64,000 nt of DNA from DATAEG01 sp963703085. GTDB taxonomy: Bacteria; Actinomycetota; Actinomycetes; Mycobacteriales; Jatrophihabitantaceae. A program made the translations under genes and the position numbers. The stretch spans positions 2,542,001 through 2,606,000 of the forward strand of contig OY969789.1 in NCBI GenBank assembly GCA_963703085.1. Reading direction: 5' to 3'. Below the pieces are notes generated by a model, which made no database searches, was not told where the DNA came from, and was given only the letters and a program-made list of their open reading frames with translations. This document shows positions 17,340 to 25,747 of the stretch, one piece after another (position 1 is the first letter of the stretch; each line of letters starts with the position of its first letter).

Positions 17340-18674
17340 ATGGGTGACAATCAGCGCATGACCACCGTGCGTGTGCGTTCAAGCCGGGACGGATCCGGTG
17401 AACTTCCCGCATGGCCGGTCGCTCTGCTGTTCGCCGGATTTCCGGTGTTGTGGGTCCTGGGATTTGGTGCGTTCGCGGTAGCGCTGTGCGCGGTTCCGAT
17501 GCTCGTCCTGCTGTTCCAGCGCGGCAAGGTGGTGATACCGCCCGCCTTCAGTCTGTGGTTGGTCTTCCTGCTGTGGACACTCGGCTCGGCGATGCAACTC
17601 AGCTCTCATGGGCTCATCGGGTTCGGCGTCCGCTTCGGAAACTTCGCCGGCTCCGGTGTCCTGTTCGTTTACATTTTCAACGCCCGGCGCCGCCTCGGCA
17701 CCACCGTGGTTCTGACTGCGTTGGCTTACTTCTTTGCCTTCGTCGTGTTCGGTGGGTACCTGGGGGTGTTGGTGCCACACGGCTCCATCACGACGATCGC
17801 GGAGAAGTTACTGCCCGGTTCGATTACATCGAACGAGTACGTCACAGCGCTGGTGCACCCATCGTTCGCGGAGGTTCAGCAGCCTTACGGCTCGCCAACT
17901 GCGTTCTACCGCCCGAGCGCGCCGTTCCCGTACACGAACAGCTGGGGTTGCAATATGGCCTTGCTCGTTCCCCTGGCGATCGGCGCGCTTACACGTTTGC
18001 GCGGCAGGGCCCGCATCTGCCTTGCTGCGGTACTCCTGCTAGCGGTCGTACCTGCATTCAGCTCATTGAACCGGGGCATGTTCATCGGACTTGGAATAGG
18101 CGTCGGCTACGTGGCCCTTCGATTGGCGTTACGCGGGCGGTTCGTTCCGTTGTTGAGCCTTTTGTCGGTGGTGGCAGCGGCGCTCGCGGTCGCCATCGCA
18201 TCGGGCTTCTTGGCGAGGTTGAATGAGCGGCTGCACTACAGCCAAACGAACACCGGCCGCGCCACGATTTACCAGGAGTCGTTCGACGGGGCGGTGAAAG
18301 CACCGATCTTCGGCAATGGCGCGCCGCGCGCCTCGGAAACCGTCGATGTCGCGGTCGGAACGCAAGGCCAGATCTGGAATCTCATGTTCAGCTACGGCTT
18401 CATCGCTTTGACGTGCTTCGTCCTATGGTTCTTGGTCGCCGCTTGGCAGAGTCGACGAGCCGAAGGGCCGGAGGGGTTATGGGTGAGCGCGGTACTCGTA
18501 GTCGCGCTCGTCACCTTCACCTACTACGGCTACGACGGGCCGCAGTTGGCCGTCGTCATGGCCGCTGCTGCGTTGGCCATGCGAGGGGCAGACCCGGTGG
18601 CAGGATTTCCAGACGGTCAAGCAGAGGGTGAAGTCCGCGAGCGGGGCAGCCCGCCAGCACGGGTGTTCCGCTGA
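17340..18674 (+). CDS. O-antigen ligase / Wzy-like polysaccharide polymerase
   Basis: Integral membrane protein of 444 residues with roughly ten to twelve hydrophobic helices and one larger extracytoplasmic loop (about residues 150–200, containing PYGSPTAFYRPSAPFPYTN). This is the layout of the Wzy/WaaL superfamily, which joins lipid-linked repeat units on the outer face of the membrane. Sequence motifs in this family are weak, so polymerase and ligase cannot be separated; context with a Wzx-like flippase and a Wzz-like protein favours polymerase. I chose the ATG at 17340 (MGDNQRMTT), with GAGG nine bases upstream; the ATG at 17358 is an alternative. It ends one base before the convergent PssE gene. 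Confidence 0.78.
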   Translation: MGDNQRMTTVRVRSSRDGSGELPAWPVALLFAGFPVLWVLGFGAFAVALCAVPMLVLLFQRGKVVIPPAFSLWLVFLLWTLGSAMQLSSHGLIGFGVRFGNFAGSGVLFVYIFNARRRLGTTVVLTALAYFFAFVVFGGYLGVLVPHGSITTIAEKLLPGSITSNEYVTALVHPSFAEVQQPYGSPTAFYRPSAPFPYTNSWGCNMALLVPLAIGALTRLRGRARICLAAVLLLAVVPAFSSLNRGMFIGLGIGVGYVALRLALRGRFVPLLSLLSVVAAALAVAIASGFLARLNERLHYSQTNTGRATIYQESFDGAVKAPIFGNGAPRASETVDVAVGTQGQIWNLMFSYGFIALTCFVLWFLVAAWQSRRAEGPEGLWVSAVLVVALVTFTYYGYDGPQLAVVMAAAALAMRGADPVAGFPDGQAEGEVRERGSPPARVFR

Positions 18675-18675
18675 T

Positions 18676-19251
18676 TCAGCTGTCCGGATGCCGTCGGCGG
18701 TATCGCGCAGGCCGGCGCTCGACGAGGTCGGTGATGAGTTCGCCCACCCTGGCGATCGTCGCGTCGACCTTTGCGCTCTCGACGCCGATGCGCATCCGGG
18801 ACGGGTCAGCAAGCGCGTCCTCGAGGCGATCTCGCATGGCCTGCTCCGTGGTCGCTGCCACCACCAACCCAGCATCGGCCATGTGCCGGACGAAGGAGAC
18901 CTGGTGGTCGTCGACGGCCTCGTTCAATGACGCCACGCGCGGCACGACGATCGGCAGGATGCCACAGTCCCGACTGTCCATGATGCCGCCGGGTCCGCCC
19001 TGGGTCAGGACGATATCGCTGCTCGCGGTGAGCTCGAGCAGCTCGTCGCGGGGACAGAGCTGGAACCCTTCGGCGCCTTCGGGCAAGCGCGAGAAGCCAT
19101 GCTGGACGATCATGCGAACCCGGCCCGGATTGTCGCGGAGCCAGCGTTCCACCCAATCCATCAGGCGCTCGAAGCGGTGGTGGTCCGTACCTAACGTGAC
19201 GAGGATGGTCGGTGCGACCGGGTCGCTCGCGATTGATTCCGCCGTTGTCAC
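18676..19251 (-). CDS. PssE/Alg13-like glycosyltransferase subunit (catalytic half)
   Basis: C-terminal half of a two-protein GT28-like glycosyltransferase: it carries the nucleotide-sugar-binding fold. The 191-residue protein shows ILVTLGTDHHRFERLMDWV at the N-terminus, IVLTQGGPGGIMDS at the glycine-rich nucleotide-sugar loop, and ILPIVVPRVASLNEAVDDHQ, all family features. The GTG start at 19251 overlaps the stop of the PssD gene as GTGA, so the two are translationally coupled and should form one membrane-bound enzyme, as PssD/PssE and Alg14/Alg13 do. The Alg13-like GxGG loop is intact. Sugar specificity unknown. Confidence 0.85.
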   Translation of the reverse strand: MTTAESIASDPVAPTILVTLGTDHHRFERLMDWVERWLRDNPGRVRMIVQHGFSRLPEGAEGFQLCPRDELLELTASSDIVLTQGGPGGIMDSRDCGILPIVVPRVASLNEAVDDHQVSFVRHMADAGLVVAATTEQAMRDRLEDALADPSRMRIGVESAKVDATIARVGELITDLVERRPARYRRRHPDS

Positions 19252-19697
19252 AGCAGTTGCCCGACGACTGTCGACCCGCTGTAGAGCTTGACCTGCTCGT
19301 CCCACTGAACGAGGAACAGGTCGGTCATCGGCTTACACAACTTGGCGCTCAGGGTGGCGTTGTCGATCCTGTCGAACACTTCGATGTACACGGTGCGGAT
19401 ACCAAGGATCCGGGACAGCACGAACAGCGGTACGGCGATGGCAGACCCCGTGGTGACGATCACGTCTGGGTGGAACTGCCGTAGCACCCGCCACGTCACG
19501 CGGAAGTTCCGCAACAGGTTCGGGATATTGCGCGCGGTGGGGTGACGTGCCCAGGTAACCCTTTCGCCGGCGAGGACGGACAGCGCGTCCGGCTTATCGA
19601 ACGTGATCCAGTGGCGCTGGTGCTGAGACCACCAGGGCTTCAGGACGTCCAGCTGACGCAGGTGGCCGCCCGCCGAACAAGCCAGCACGATGCGCAT
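19248..19697 (-). CDS. PssD/Alg14-like glycosyltransferase subunit (membrane-anchor half)
   Basis: N-terminal half of the split glycosyltransferase. The 149-residue protein begins MRIVLACSAGGHLRQLDVLK, the standard Alg14/PssD opening with the GGH motif, and continues with PDVIVTTGSAIAVPLFVLSRILG and VYIEVFDRID, features of this family. Its job is to hold the catalytic PssE subunit at the membrane and bind the lipid acceptor. It overlaps PssE by four bases and follows the Wzz-like gene by three, so the leftward genes 19.2–25.0 kb look like one operon. Confidence 0.87.
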   Translation of the reverse strand: MRIVLACSAGGHLRQLDVLKPWWSQHQRHWITFDKPDALSVLAGERVTWARHPTARNIPNLLRNFRVTWRVLRQFHPDVIVTTGSAIAVPLFVLSRILGIRTVYIEVFDRIDNATLSAKLCKPMTDLFLVQWDEQVKLYSGSTVVGQLL

Positions 19698-19700
19698 GGA

Positions 19701-21386
19701 TCAACCGGTCTTGCGCTTCCGGCGCAGCCTGCCCAGCAACGGGAGCCGGCCACGGCGCACGAACAGGATCCCGCCGAGCGGGCTGGTGCCTACCTGCGCG
19801 AGTTCTCGGACGGAGCGGGCCAGTTCGGCGTGAGTGGTCTTGCCGTCGATTCCGACTACCACTGCGGCATGGGTGAGCCGGCCAAGGGTCAGCGAGCTGC
19901 TGGACAGATCGAGGTTTACGCCGTCCAGCAGGACGATGTCCACATCGTCGAGGATCCCGTCGATCAGCTCCCCGCCGTGGCGCAGGGTCGCGTCGAGTCG
20001 AACCTCGTCGCCCAGCGAGAACAACCGCAGGCCAGCAACGCCCGGTACGTCCGCCAACCCGCTCGGAAGTGGAGCAGCGTCCGGTTCTGGTCCGAGTAGC
20101 TGCCGAATGTGCCGCAGTGCCGACTCGGTGCCCACCAAGGCCGTGGTCAGACCCTGCCGGGCGAAGGTCGCTGCGAGATTGACCGGCGCGAGCTCCTCTT
20201 TCACCGACCCGCCCCGAAGGACCAAGAAACTGCGTGCGCCCTTTCCCGTGACGGGTGTGCCGAGCTTCGTGGCGATCGTTCGATACGCGTCGGCTTCCGC
20301 CGGATTCACCGCCGACATCGGAAGGGAAGCGAGGGGCTGTTGCTGCGTCCCGCCGGTCACGGCACTGGACGGCACGGTCGCCAGTACCGGGGCGCCTATC
20401 GAGTGCTCCAGATCGCTGGGGCCATGGATCTTGTCATCCCGCCGGTCTCTGATGATCGCGACGGTGATCCCGATGACCAAGCCGAACAGCAACCCACCGG
20501 CGACGTAAAGCAATGCCTTGGGAGAGCTGGGTGACGAAGGGGCGTGCGCGACGCCGACTACCTGCCCGGGGTCGACCACGGTGGTCTGGTAGCCGTTTAC
20601 CTGGTTGTTGAGGCTGTCGATCTGTGATTGCAATGCGGTCCGCGATGCCGAAGAGCCTGAGGTACCCAGTGCCTTGAGCTGCTTCGTCAATGCCGCGATC
20701 TGTGAGTTGAGGACGGTCAGCCGGGCTTTGAGCAGATCGTCGCCCACCGACTTGCGGTAGGTGAGGTACGCGTTGGCGAATGCGTTCGCACCGTCGGCCG
20801 CCTTGGCTGCGTTCTCCGAGGTGAACGTGATGATGAGGATCTGGCTGTCCAGCGGGGAGTTCACCGCGACGTGCCCTAGGAGGGCCGATACCGATCCGGT
20901 GTAGTTGAGCGACTTGGCGGCGAGGTCGGCGACCGACGTGGACGTCACCACGCGGGACTCCGTGATCGTGCTGATGTCCTTCGCTGCGCCGGTGTCACCC
21001 GAGGAGACCACCGGGGCCACCTTGACGTAGGCCTTCGCCTGGAACGTCTTGGTAGCGGTGGACAACAGCCCGAACGCGGCCAGCAGGGTCACCGCCAGCA
21101 CAAGGAGGAGTGACCCGAGCCGGCGACGGAGCAGATCGAAGAACTCGCCTATGGTGACGGTGGCGCCGGCCGATCGGGGCACCACGTCCGGGACCCGGAA
21201 CGTCGGGTCGGGTTGCTGATTCGGGTTGTTCCGGATCGCCACAGCTGCCCGCGGCTCGCCTGATGATGCGCCGTCTGGCACCGCACGGCCGGAGACCCGG
21301 GCCGCCCGGCGCGCCTGAGAACGCCCCGGCAGCGATCGGGACGCTGGGCCCGGGATGCGGCGCGGCTGATCATCGCCTCCCGCCAT
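19701..21386 (-). CDS. Wzz-type polysaccharide copolymerase with a degenerate tyrosine-kinase-like domain
   Basis: Sets polymer chain length. The 561-residue protein has a disordered N-terminus (~1–75), a first transmembrane helix (~90–108), an extracytoplasmic part with heptad-like leucine/glutamine segments (LNSQIAALTKQLKAL, LQSQIDSLNNQVNGYQ), a second helix near 280 (LLYVAGGLLFGLVIGITVAII), then a cytosolic domain shaped like the CpsD/BY-kinase ATPase. In the expected Walker A position the sequence is LRGGSVKEELAPVNLAATFA, with no GKS/T, so ATP binding as in true kinases is doubtful; IDGILDDVDIVLLDGV resembles Walker B. No C-terminal tyrosine cluster is present. The ATG at 21386 is preceded by GGGGTGGGC. 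The open frame further upstream is a shadow of the flippase. Confidence 0.85.
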   Translation of the reverse strand: MAGGDDQPRRIPGPASRSLPGRSQARRAARVSGRAVPDGASSGEPRAAVAIRNNPNQQPDPTFRVPDVVPRSAGATVTIGEFFDLLRRRLGSLLLVLAVTLLAAFGLLSTATKTFQAKAYVKVAPVVSSGDTGAAKDISTITESRVVTSTSVADLAAKSLNYTGSVSALLGHVAVNSPLDSQILIITFTSENAAKAADGANAFANAYLTYRKSVGDDLLKARLTVLNSQIAALTKQLKALGTSGSSASRTALQSQIDSLNNQVNGYQTTVVDPGQVVGVAHAPSSPSSPKALLYVAGGLLFGLVIGITVAIIRDRRDDKIHGPSDLEHSIGAPVLATVPSSAVTGGTQQQPLASLPMSAVNPAEADAYRTIATKLGTPVTGKGARSFLVLRGGSVKEELAPVNLAATFARQGLTTALVGTESALRHIRQLLGPEPDAAPLPSGLADVPGVAGLRLFSLGDEVRLDATLRHGGELIDGILDDVDIVLLDGVNLDLSSSSLTLGRLTHAAVVVGIDGKTTHAELARSVRELAQVGTSPLGGILFVRRGRLPLLGRLRRKRKTG

Positions 21387-21517
21387 GCCCACCCCATTTC
21401 GCACCCAAGTCTGGCTGATTACCGCGCGGTGCTGGAGTCTATGCGACGCAGGCCGGTCAAACTCCGGTGCCGAGCCGATCGGACGCGCAGGACGCTGGCC
21501 GTACCGGCGCTCGTTGC

Positions 21518-23125
21518 TCAGCGGGCCGATCCTGGCCTGAGTGCCCCGGCAAACAGGCCTAATCCGAGTTCGTCCCGCCGCCGCCACACCGGGACGGCGA
21601 AAATGGCGGCTGCGACCAGCACGCTGACGACAATTGTCACTACCGACCTCCCGAACACCAGACGTGCCAGCAAAGGCATTACCCCGAAGCACGCGACCGC
21701 TAGTCCCGCGGCTATGCCGATGCTCCTGAGTGACCCCGCGACGCCCATCCCCCACCGCACCTGGCTGAAGGCTAGTGCGCTGTCGAGCACGATGGTTGCT
21801 GCCCAGGCGATGGCCGCGCCGGTGATCCCCAGATGTGGGATCAGGAGCAGATTCATCGCCACGTTCACCGCCAGGCAAGCGGACTTGTCCGCCAGCACCC
21901 AGGTGCTCTTCCCGCCCATCAGTAGCACTGTTCCGACGTTGCCCGCAGCGAGATTCACCATCATCGCCAGGCACAGGATGGTCATCGCCGTTCCGCCGTG
22001 TGCGTAGGAACGGCCGAAGATCGTGAGCACGGTCGGCGCGAACACGGCCATGACGAGATACAGCGGCCAGGACGACAACACCACCCACTGCGTAGCGACG
22101 CGGTACATGTCGCTGACCCGGGTCAGGTCGCGACGGGCGAGCGCGGCGCTGATGTCGGTTGCCAGAGTCAGCCGAAGTGCCTGCAGTACCAGCGTGCCGG
22201 AGGTGATGAACCGGCTCGCCGCCGCATAGATCGCCGCCTGCGAGGCCGAGACGATGCTTGCCACCAGGATGACATCCAGCCAGGTCAGCAAGATCTCCAT
22301 CACTGACGCTGTGCCCCGGGCACCGGTGAATGTCCAGTACTCGCGGCCGATCGCTCTGACTGAGGTCTGCCGGGCGGGCCACACCAGAGCCCTGCCGAAC
22401 AGCACCCGCAGGGCCGCACCGACGACCAGCCCGGAAAGCGCCAGCGCCACGACCAGCGGAATGAGCCACATCAGGACGACGCCCCACAGCGGGAAGTTCA
22501 GCGTCGTGGCGACCAACACCAGAATCGGCCGCATCAGCGGCACGCCAATTTGTTGGATGAGTACATATTTGCGGATGCCACCGAAGCCACGGGTGGCTTC
22601 GACGGCCGCGACCTCGAGGGTGCCCGGCAGGAACAGGGCTGCGATCACGTGGAAGGAGGAGACCATCGCGGTCGGGTCATCGTGGCCCACCCGTGCGGCC
22701 AGCGGACCGGCGAGCAGCCAGAGTGCCGCCGATCCGATTGTTGCCAGGGCTGCGACCGGAACGAAGGCAACCACGAGTAGCGCGGGGATGTCGGACGTGC
22801 GACCGAGCGCCTTGAAGCGCGGAATGAAGCGCACCACCCCGGCGCCGACGCCGAAGGACAGAAAGGTCTGCAGCACCAGGAAGACGGCCGTCGAGCTGAA
22901 GAATCGACCTGCCGAGGTTGGCGTCAGTCCATGAGTGACGACCAGTGTCAGTCCGAAGCCGAGTGCCGCGCCGAGCGCCGAGCCGCCGGCAGCAAAGGTG
23001 CCCCCGCGGGCCACCCCGGCCAGGGCGGAGGCGCTGCCTGGGTGATGGGTTGATCTGGTGCCGCCGGGGTGAGCATCCGGGGTGACCACGTTCGCGACGC
23101 CTGCTGTCGGGTCTGGGCCAGACAT
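21518..23125 (-). CDS. Wzx-like polysaccharide flippase (MOP/MATE exporter superfamily)
   Basis: Moves lipid-linked repeat units across the cytoplasmic membrane. The 535-residue protein has about twelve to fourteen hydrophobic helices and typical segments of the polysaccharide-transporter branch: GGSALGAALGFGLTLVVTHG near the start, SSTAVFLVLQTFLSFGV, and AAIYAAASRFITSGTLVLQAL mid-protein. The start at 23125 overlaps the stop of the upstream gene as TGATG, indicating translational coupling. The open frame continues further upstream only as a shadow of that gene. A gap of 131 bases separates it from the Wzz-like gene. Confidence 0.88.
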   Translation of the reverse strand: MSGPDPTAGVANVVTPDAHPGGTRSTHHPGSASALAGVARGGTFAAGGSALGAALGFGLTLVVTHGLTPTSAGRFFSSTAVFLVLQTFLSFGVGAGVVRFIPRFKALGRTSDIPALLVVAFVPVAALATIGSAALWLLAGPLAARVGHDDPTAMVSSFHVIAALFLPGTLEVAAVEATRGFGGIRKYVLIQQIGVPLMRPILVLVATTLNFPLWGVVLMWLIPLVVALALSGLVVGAALRVLFGRALVWPARQTSVRAIGREYWTFTGARGTASVMEILLTWLDVILVASIVSASQAAIYAAASRFITSGTLVLQALRLTLATDISAALARRDLTRVSDMYRVATQWVVLSSWPLYLVMAVFAPTVLTIFGRSYAHGGTAMTILCLAMMVNLAAGNVGTVLLMGGKSTWVLADKSACLAVNVAMNLLLIPHLGITGAAIAWAATIVLDSALAFSQVRWGMGVAGSLRSIGIAAGLAVACFGVMPLLARLVFGRSVVTIVVSVLVAAAIFAVPVWRRRDELGLGLFAGALRPGSAR

Positions 23126-24024
23126 CAGTTGGCAGCAACGTCGAGCGCGTACAGGTTCTGGTAGCAGCGCCACAACGTCCGCATGGCGAATGCGGCGCTC
23201 AGCACGAAGAGCACGGTGTACACACCGAGGAACGCGGCGTGCCATCCGAGGACGACGAACATCCAGCAGGCCGTGCCGTGATCGAACGGGAGCAGAACCA
23301 GCGACGACAGCAAAGAGCCCCGAGTCGAAGGCGGCTGCCGGGAGACGCCGGCCTTGCCGCGCAACTGGTCGCGCAGCATGTTGCCGAAGAACCCGGTCAC
23401 CTGTGCCATCAGGAAGCCCAGCGGAACAAGCAGAAAGGCGGGGTGATCGAGCCCGAAGTTGCGGTAGAGAGCGATCAGCACACAGCTGTGCAGCAGGGTG
23501 AGCTTGCCGATGTCCAGAGCATGATCCAGCCATTCGCCGGCCAGAGTGCCCCCACCTCGGATTCGGGCGAGCTGACCGTCCGCGGAGTCGAGGGCGTAGC
23601 CAATGGCCATTGCGACGGCCACCGCGATGCCCACTGGAAGGGTCGAATGCGCCCATGCCAGGGCCACCAGGGCCACGGTCGAGAACGCCGCGCTGAACAG
23701 ACTCACCTGAACGGGCGTCAGGCGGACGGCATATGCCAGGCACGCTAGTTCGCCGCCCGCTCGGCGATTCACATAGCGGAGATAAGCCGGCACCGCGACG
23801 CTGCTCTTCTGTGCTGAGGCGACTCGCTCCCGGGCGAGCGCATAACGAGTTCCGGCCGACCCGGACACGGATGTGTCGATGCTCTCGGTCACCATGACTG
23901 CCGTCCCGGACTGCTCGATGACGCCCTGCAGCGTCGAAAACCCGCGCTCACCTGCTGCCCCTTCATTCGGCGTGCCGCCCTGCGCGGCAACGCGAGTGGG
24001 GGGTCGGTCGACGGGTCCGATCAC
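23125..24024 (-). CDS. CDP-alcohol phosphatidyltransferase-family membrane enzyme
   Basis: Transfers a phospho-alcohol from a CDP-linked donor to an alcohol acceptor in the membrane. The family motif D-x2-D-G-x2-A-R-x8-G-x3-D-x3-D is complete: DSADGQLARIRGGGTLAGEWLDHALD spans about residues 146–171, shown here only in part (DSADGQLARI, GEWLDHALD). Five or six hydrophobic helices surround it. The 299-residue form starts at a GTG (24024) and has an N-terminal extension of about 80 hydrophilic residues; a start at the internal ATG (residue 44, MVTESIDTS) is possible. Its place between a flippase, galE and, across a divergent promoter, a cytidylyltransferase suggests that it decorates the polysaccharide or its lipid carrier rather than making bulk phospholipid. 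Substrate unknown. Confidence 0.83.
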   Translation of the reverse strand: MIGPVDRPPTRVAAQGGTPNEGAAGERGFSTLQGVIEQSGTAVMVTESIDTSVSGSAGTRYALARERVASAQKSSVAVPAYLRYVNRRAGGELACLAYAVRLTPVQVSLFSAAFSTVALVALAWAHSTLPVGIAVAVAMAIGYALDSADGQLARIRGGGTLAGEWLDHALDIGKLTLLHSCVLIALYRNFGLDHPAFLLVPLGFLMAQVTGFFGNMLRDQLRGKAGVSRQPPSTRGSLLSSLVLLPFDHGTACWMFVVLGWHAAFLGVYTVLFVLSAAFAMRTLWRCYQNLYALDVAAN

Positions 24025-24047
24025 ATGATGGTGACTCGCCCGACAAG

Positions 24048-25016
24048 TCAGGATAGCTTGCGTCGCGCCTCCCAGGCACTACGCACCATGTCCTCGAGTT
24101 CGAAGCGATTCCGCCAACCGGTCTGTTCGCGAATCCGCGCGGCACTGGCCACCACGCTGGCGGGATCCCCTGCGCGGCGCTCTTTCACCACGGGGGCCAG
24201 TCGCTGGCCGACCACGTCGCCGACCACGTCGATCACTTCGCGCACGGAGAATCCCTTGCCGCATCCGACATTGAGAACCTGGTTCGCGCCAGGTTCATCA
24301 AGTAGTGCGATCGTCGCGACATGCGCGTCGGCGAGGTCCGCCACGTGTATGAAATCGCGAACACACGTACCGTCCGGCGTCGGATAGTCGTCGCCGAAGA
24401 TCAGTGGAGGCAGTCCTGCGTCCACTGCTCGGAACACCAGCGGTATCAGGTTCGTCTCACCGTGATCGCCGAGCTCTGGTGAACCGGCACCGGCGACGTT
24501 GAAATAGCGAAGCGCAGCGTAACGAAGACCGCAGGCTTGAGCTTGCGCCTTGATCAACCACTCGCCGATGAGTTTGGTTTCCCCGTAGGGATTGATCGGC
24601 ACGGTGGCCGCGTCCTCGCTCACCAGCCCGTCGGCGGTCATTCCGTAGACCGCCGCGCTCGAGGAGAAGACGAGGCGCTCGACGCCGGACGCCTCCATGG
24701 CGCTCAGCAAACTCATCACCGTCTGCACGTTGCGCTGGTAGTACCGGACCGGCAGTCGGGTCGACTCCTCGACGTCCTTGTCGGCGGCAAGGTGCATCAC
24801 ACCGCTCACCTCGAAGTCCGCCAGTGCGTCGGTCAATCGATCGGTGTCCGAGACATCGATTTCGATCAAGGGGCAGTCGACCCGGGCCGGGTCGCCTCGG
24901 CTGAGGTCGTCGACCACGACGACGGTCGCGCCGGCGGCCTGCAAGCTGCGCACCACGTGTGCGCCGATGTATCCGGCGCCGCCGGTGACCAGCCACACTT
25001 GGTCTGTGAGCCTCAC
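24048..25016 (-). CDS. galE: UDP-glucose 4-epimerase / NAD-dependent nucleotide-sugar epimerase
   Basis: Interconverts UDP-glucose and UDP-galactose (or the N-acetyl forms), supplying precursors for the polymer. The 322-residue extended short-chain dehydrogenase has the NAD loop VTGGAGYIGAHV, the catalytic serine region LVFSSSAAVYG, the YxxxK pair in NPYGETK, and the ALRYFNVAGA and GDDYPTPDGTCVRDFIHV blocks typical of GalE. I chose the GTG at 25016 (MRLTDQVWLVTGG) with GAGG just upstream rather than the longer open frame from 25118. Galactose/glucose specificity is assumed from the family; epimerases of this group vary. Confidence 0.9.
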   Translation of the reverse strand: MRLTDQVWLVTGGAGYIGAHVVRSLQAAGATVVVVDDLSRGDPARVDCPLIEIDVSDTDRLTDALADFEVSGVMHLAADKDVEESTRLPVRYYQRNVQTVMSLLSAMEASGVERLVFSSSAAVYGMTADGLVSEDAATVPINPYGETKLIGEWLIKAQAQACGLRYAALRYFNVAGAGSPELGDHGETNLIPLVFRAVDAGLPPLIFGDDYPTPDGTCVRDFIHVADLADAHVATIALLDEPGANQVLNVGCGKGFSVREVIDVVGDVVGQRLAPVVKERRAGDPASVVASAARIREQTGWRNRFELEDMVRSAWEARRKLS

Positions 25017-25233
25017 AAGCCTCGCTCCTCGCCGGTCACGGTGCCGCCCGGGAAACCGTATCTCGTGCCGCCGGACCCGACGCTCAGGAGTGCCGAACGC
25101 CGTTCCCGGACGGCGCACGGTGATACGTCGGACAGCGCGGCACCGGATGGCAGACGAAACGGTACGGATGCGCTATTCTGTGTTGGTCTTGCCAGAGGCA
25201 TACGGGGGGTAGGCCCGGGCAAGATGTACGGGG

Positions 25234-25247
25234 GATTCGGGGGAATC
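25234..25247 (+). promoter_or_regulatory. GATTC–GGGG–GAATC dyad directly before a start codon
   Basis: A 5-bp stem with a GGGG loop ends immediately before the GTG at 25248, so it covers the ribosome-binding site. It shares the decamer TTCGGGGGAA with the dyad at 5398–5411. Confidence 0.35.
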
Positions 25248-25700
25248 GTGAAACGACCTGTGGTCGGCTATGCGCCGGGCGTGTACGACATGTTCCACGT
25301 CGGGCATCTGAACATTCTGAAGAACGCTCACACCCAATGCGATTACTTGATCGCTGGAGTGGTGTCCGACGAGATGACCGAGCTCGCCAAGGGTAAGACC
25401 CCGGTCATCCCGCTGATGGAGCGGTTGGAGATCGTCCGCAGCATCAAATGGGTGGACGAGGCTGTCGCCGAGGACGTGCCGAGCAAGATCGACATGTGGG
25501 AGCGGCTGCACTTCGACGTCATCATCAAAGGTGACGATTGGCGGGGTACCGAAAAGGGCGCCGCGCTGGAAGCGAAGTTCGCCCCGCTCGGCGTGACCGT
25601 CGCCTACTTGCCGTACACCGTGCACACCTCGAGCACCTTGCTCCGCGCCGCGCTGAGCTATCAGGTCGACTCGATGGCTGCGCTGCAGTCGGCTCGCTAA
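25248..25700 (+). CDS. TagD-like cytidylyltransferase (CDP-alcohol donor synthesis)
   Basis: Small nucleotidyltransferase of about 150 residues that should condense CTP with a phospho-alcohol such as glycerol 3-phosphate to give a CDP-alcohol. The N-terminal GYAPGVYDMFHVGHLNILKN contains the HxGH nucleotide-binding motif; GDDWRG and the serine/threonine-rich HTSSTLLR near the C-terminus occupy the positions of the second nucleotide-binding region. I chose the GTG at 25248 because of the G-rich ribosome-binding region; the ATG at 25224 would add eight residues. It is divergent from galE and the CDP-alcohol transferase, giving a donor-maker/donor-user pair. The alcohol itself cannot be told from sequence. 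Confidence 0.82.
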   Translation: MKRPVVGYAPGVYDMFHVGHLNILKNAHTQCDYLIAGVVSDEMTELAKGKTPVIPLMERLEIVRSIKWVDEAVAEDVPSKIDMWERLHFDVIIKGDDWRGTEKGAALEAKFAPLGVTVAYLPYTVHTSSTLLRAALSYQVDSMAALQSAR

Positions 25701-25747
25701 ACCTATATCCACGCGCACCGGGGCGCGCAGAGCAGAGGGTTTTACCT

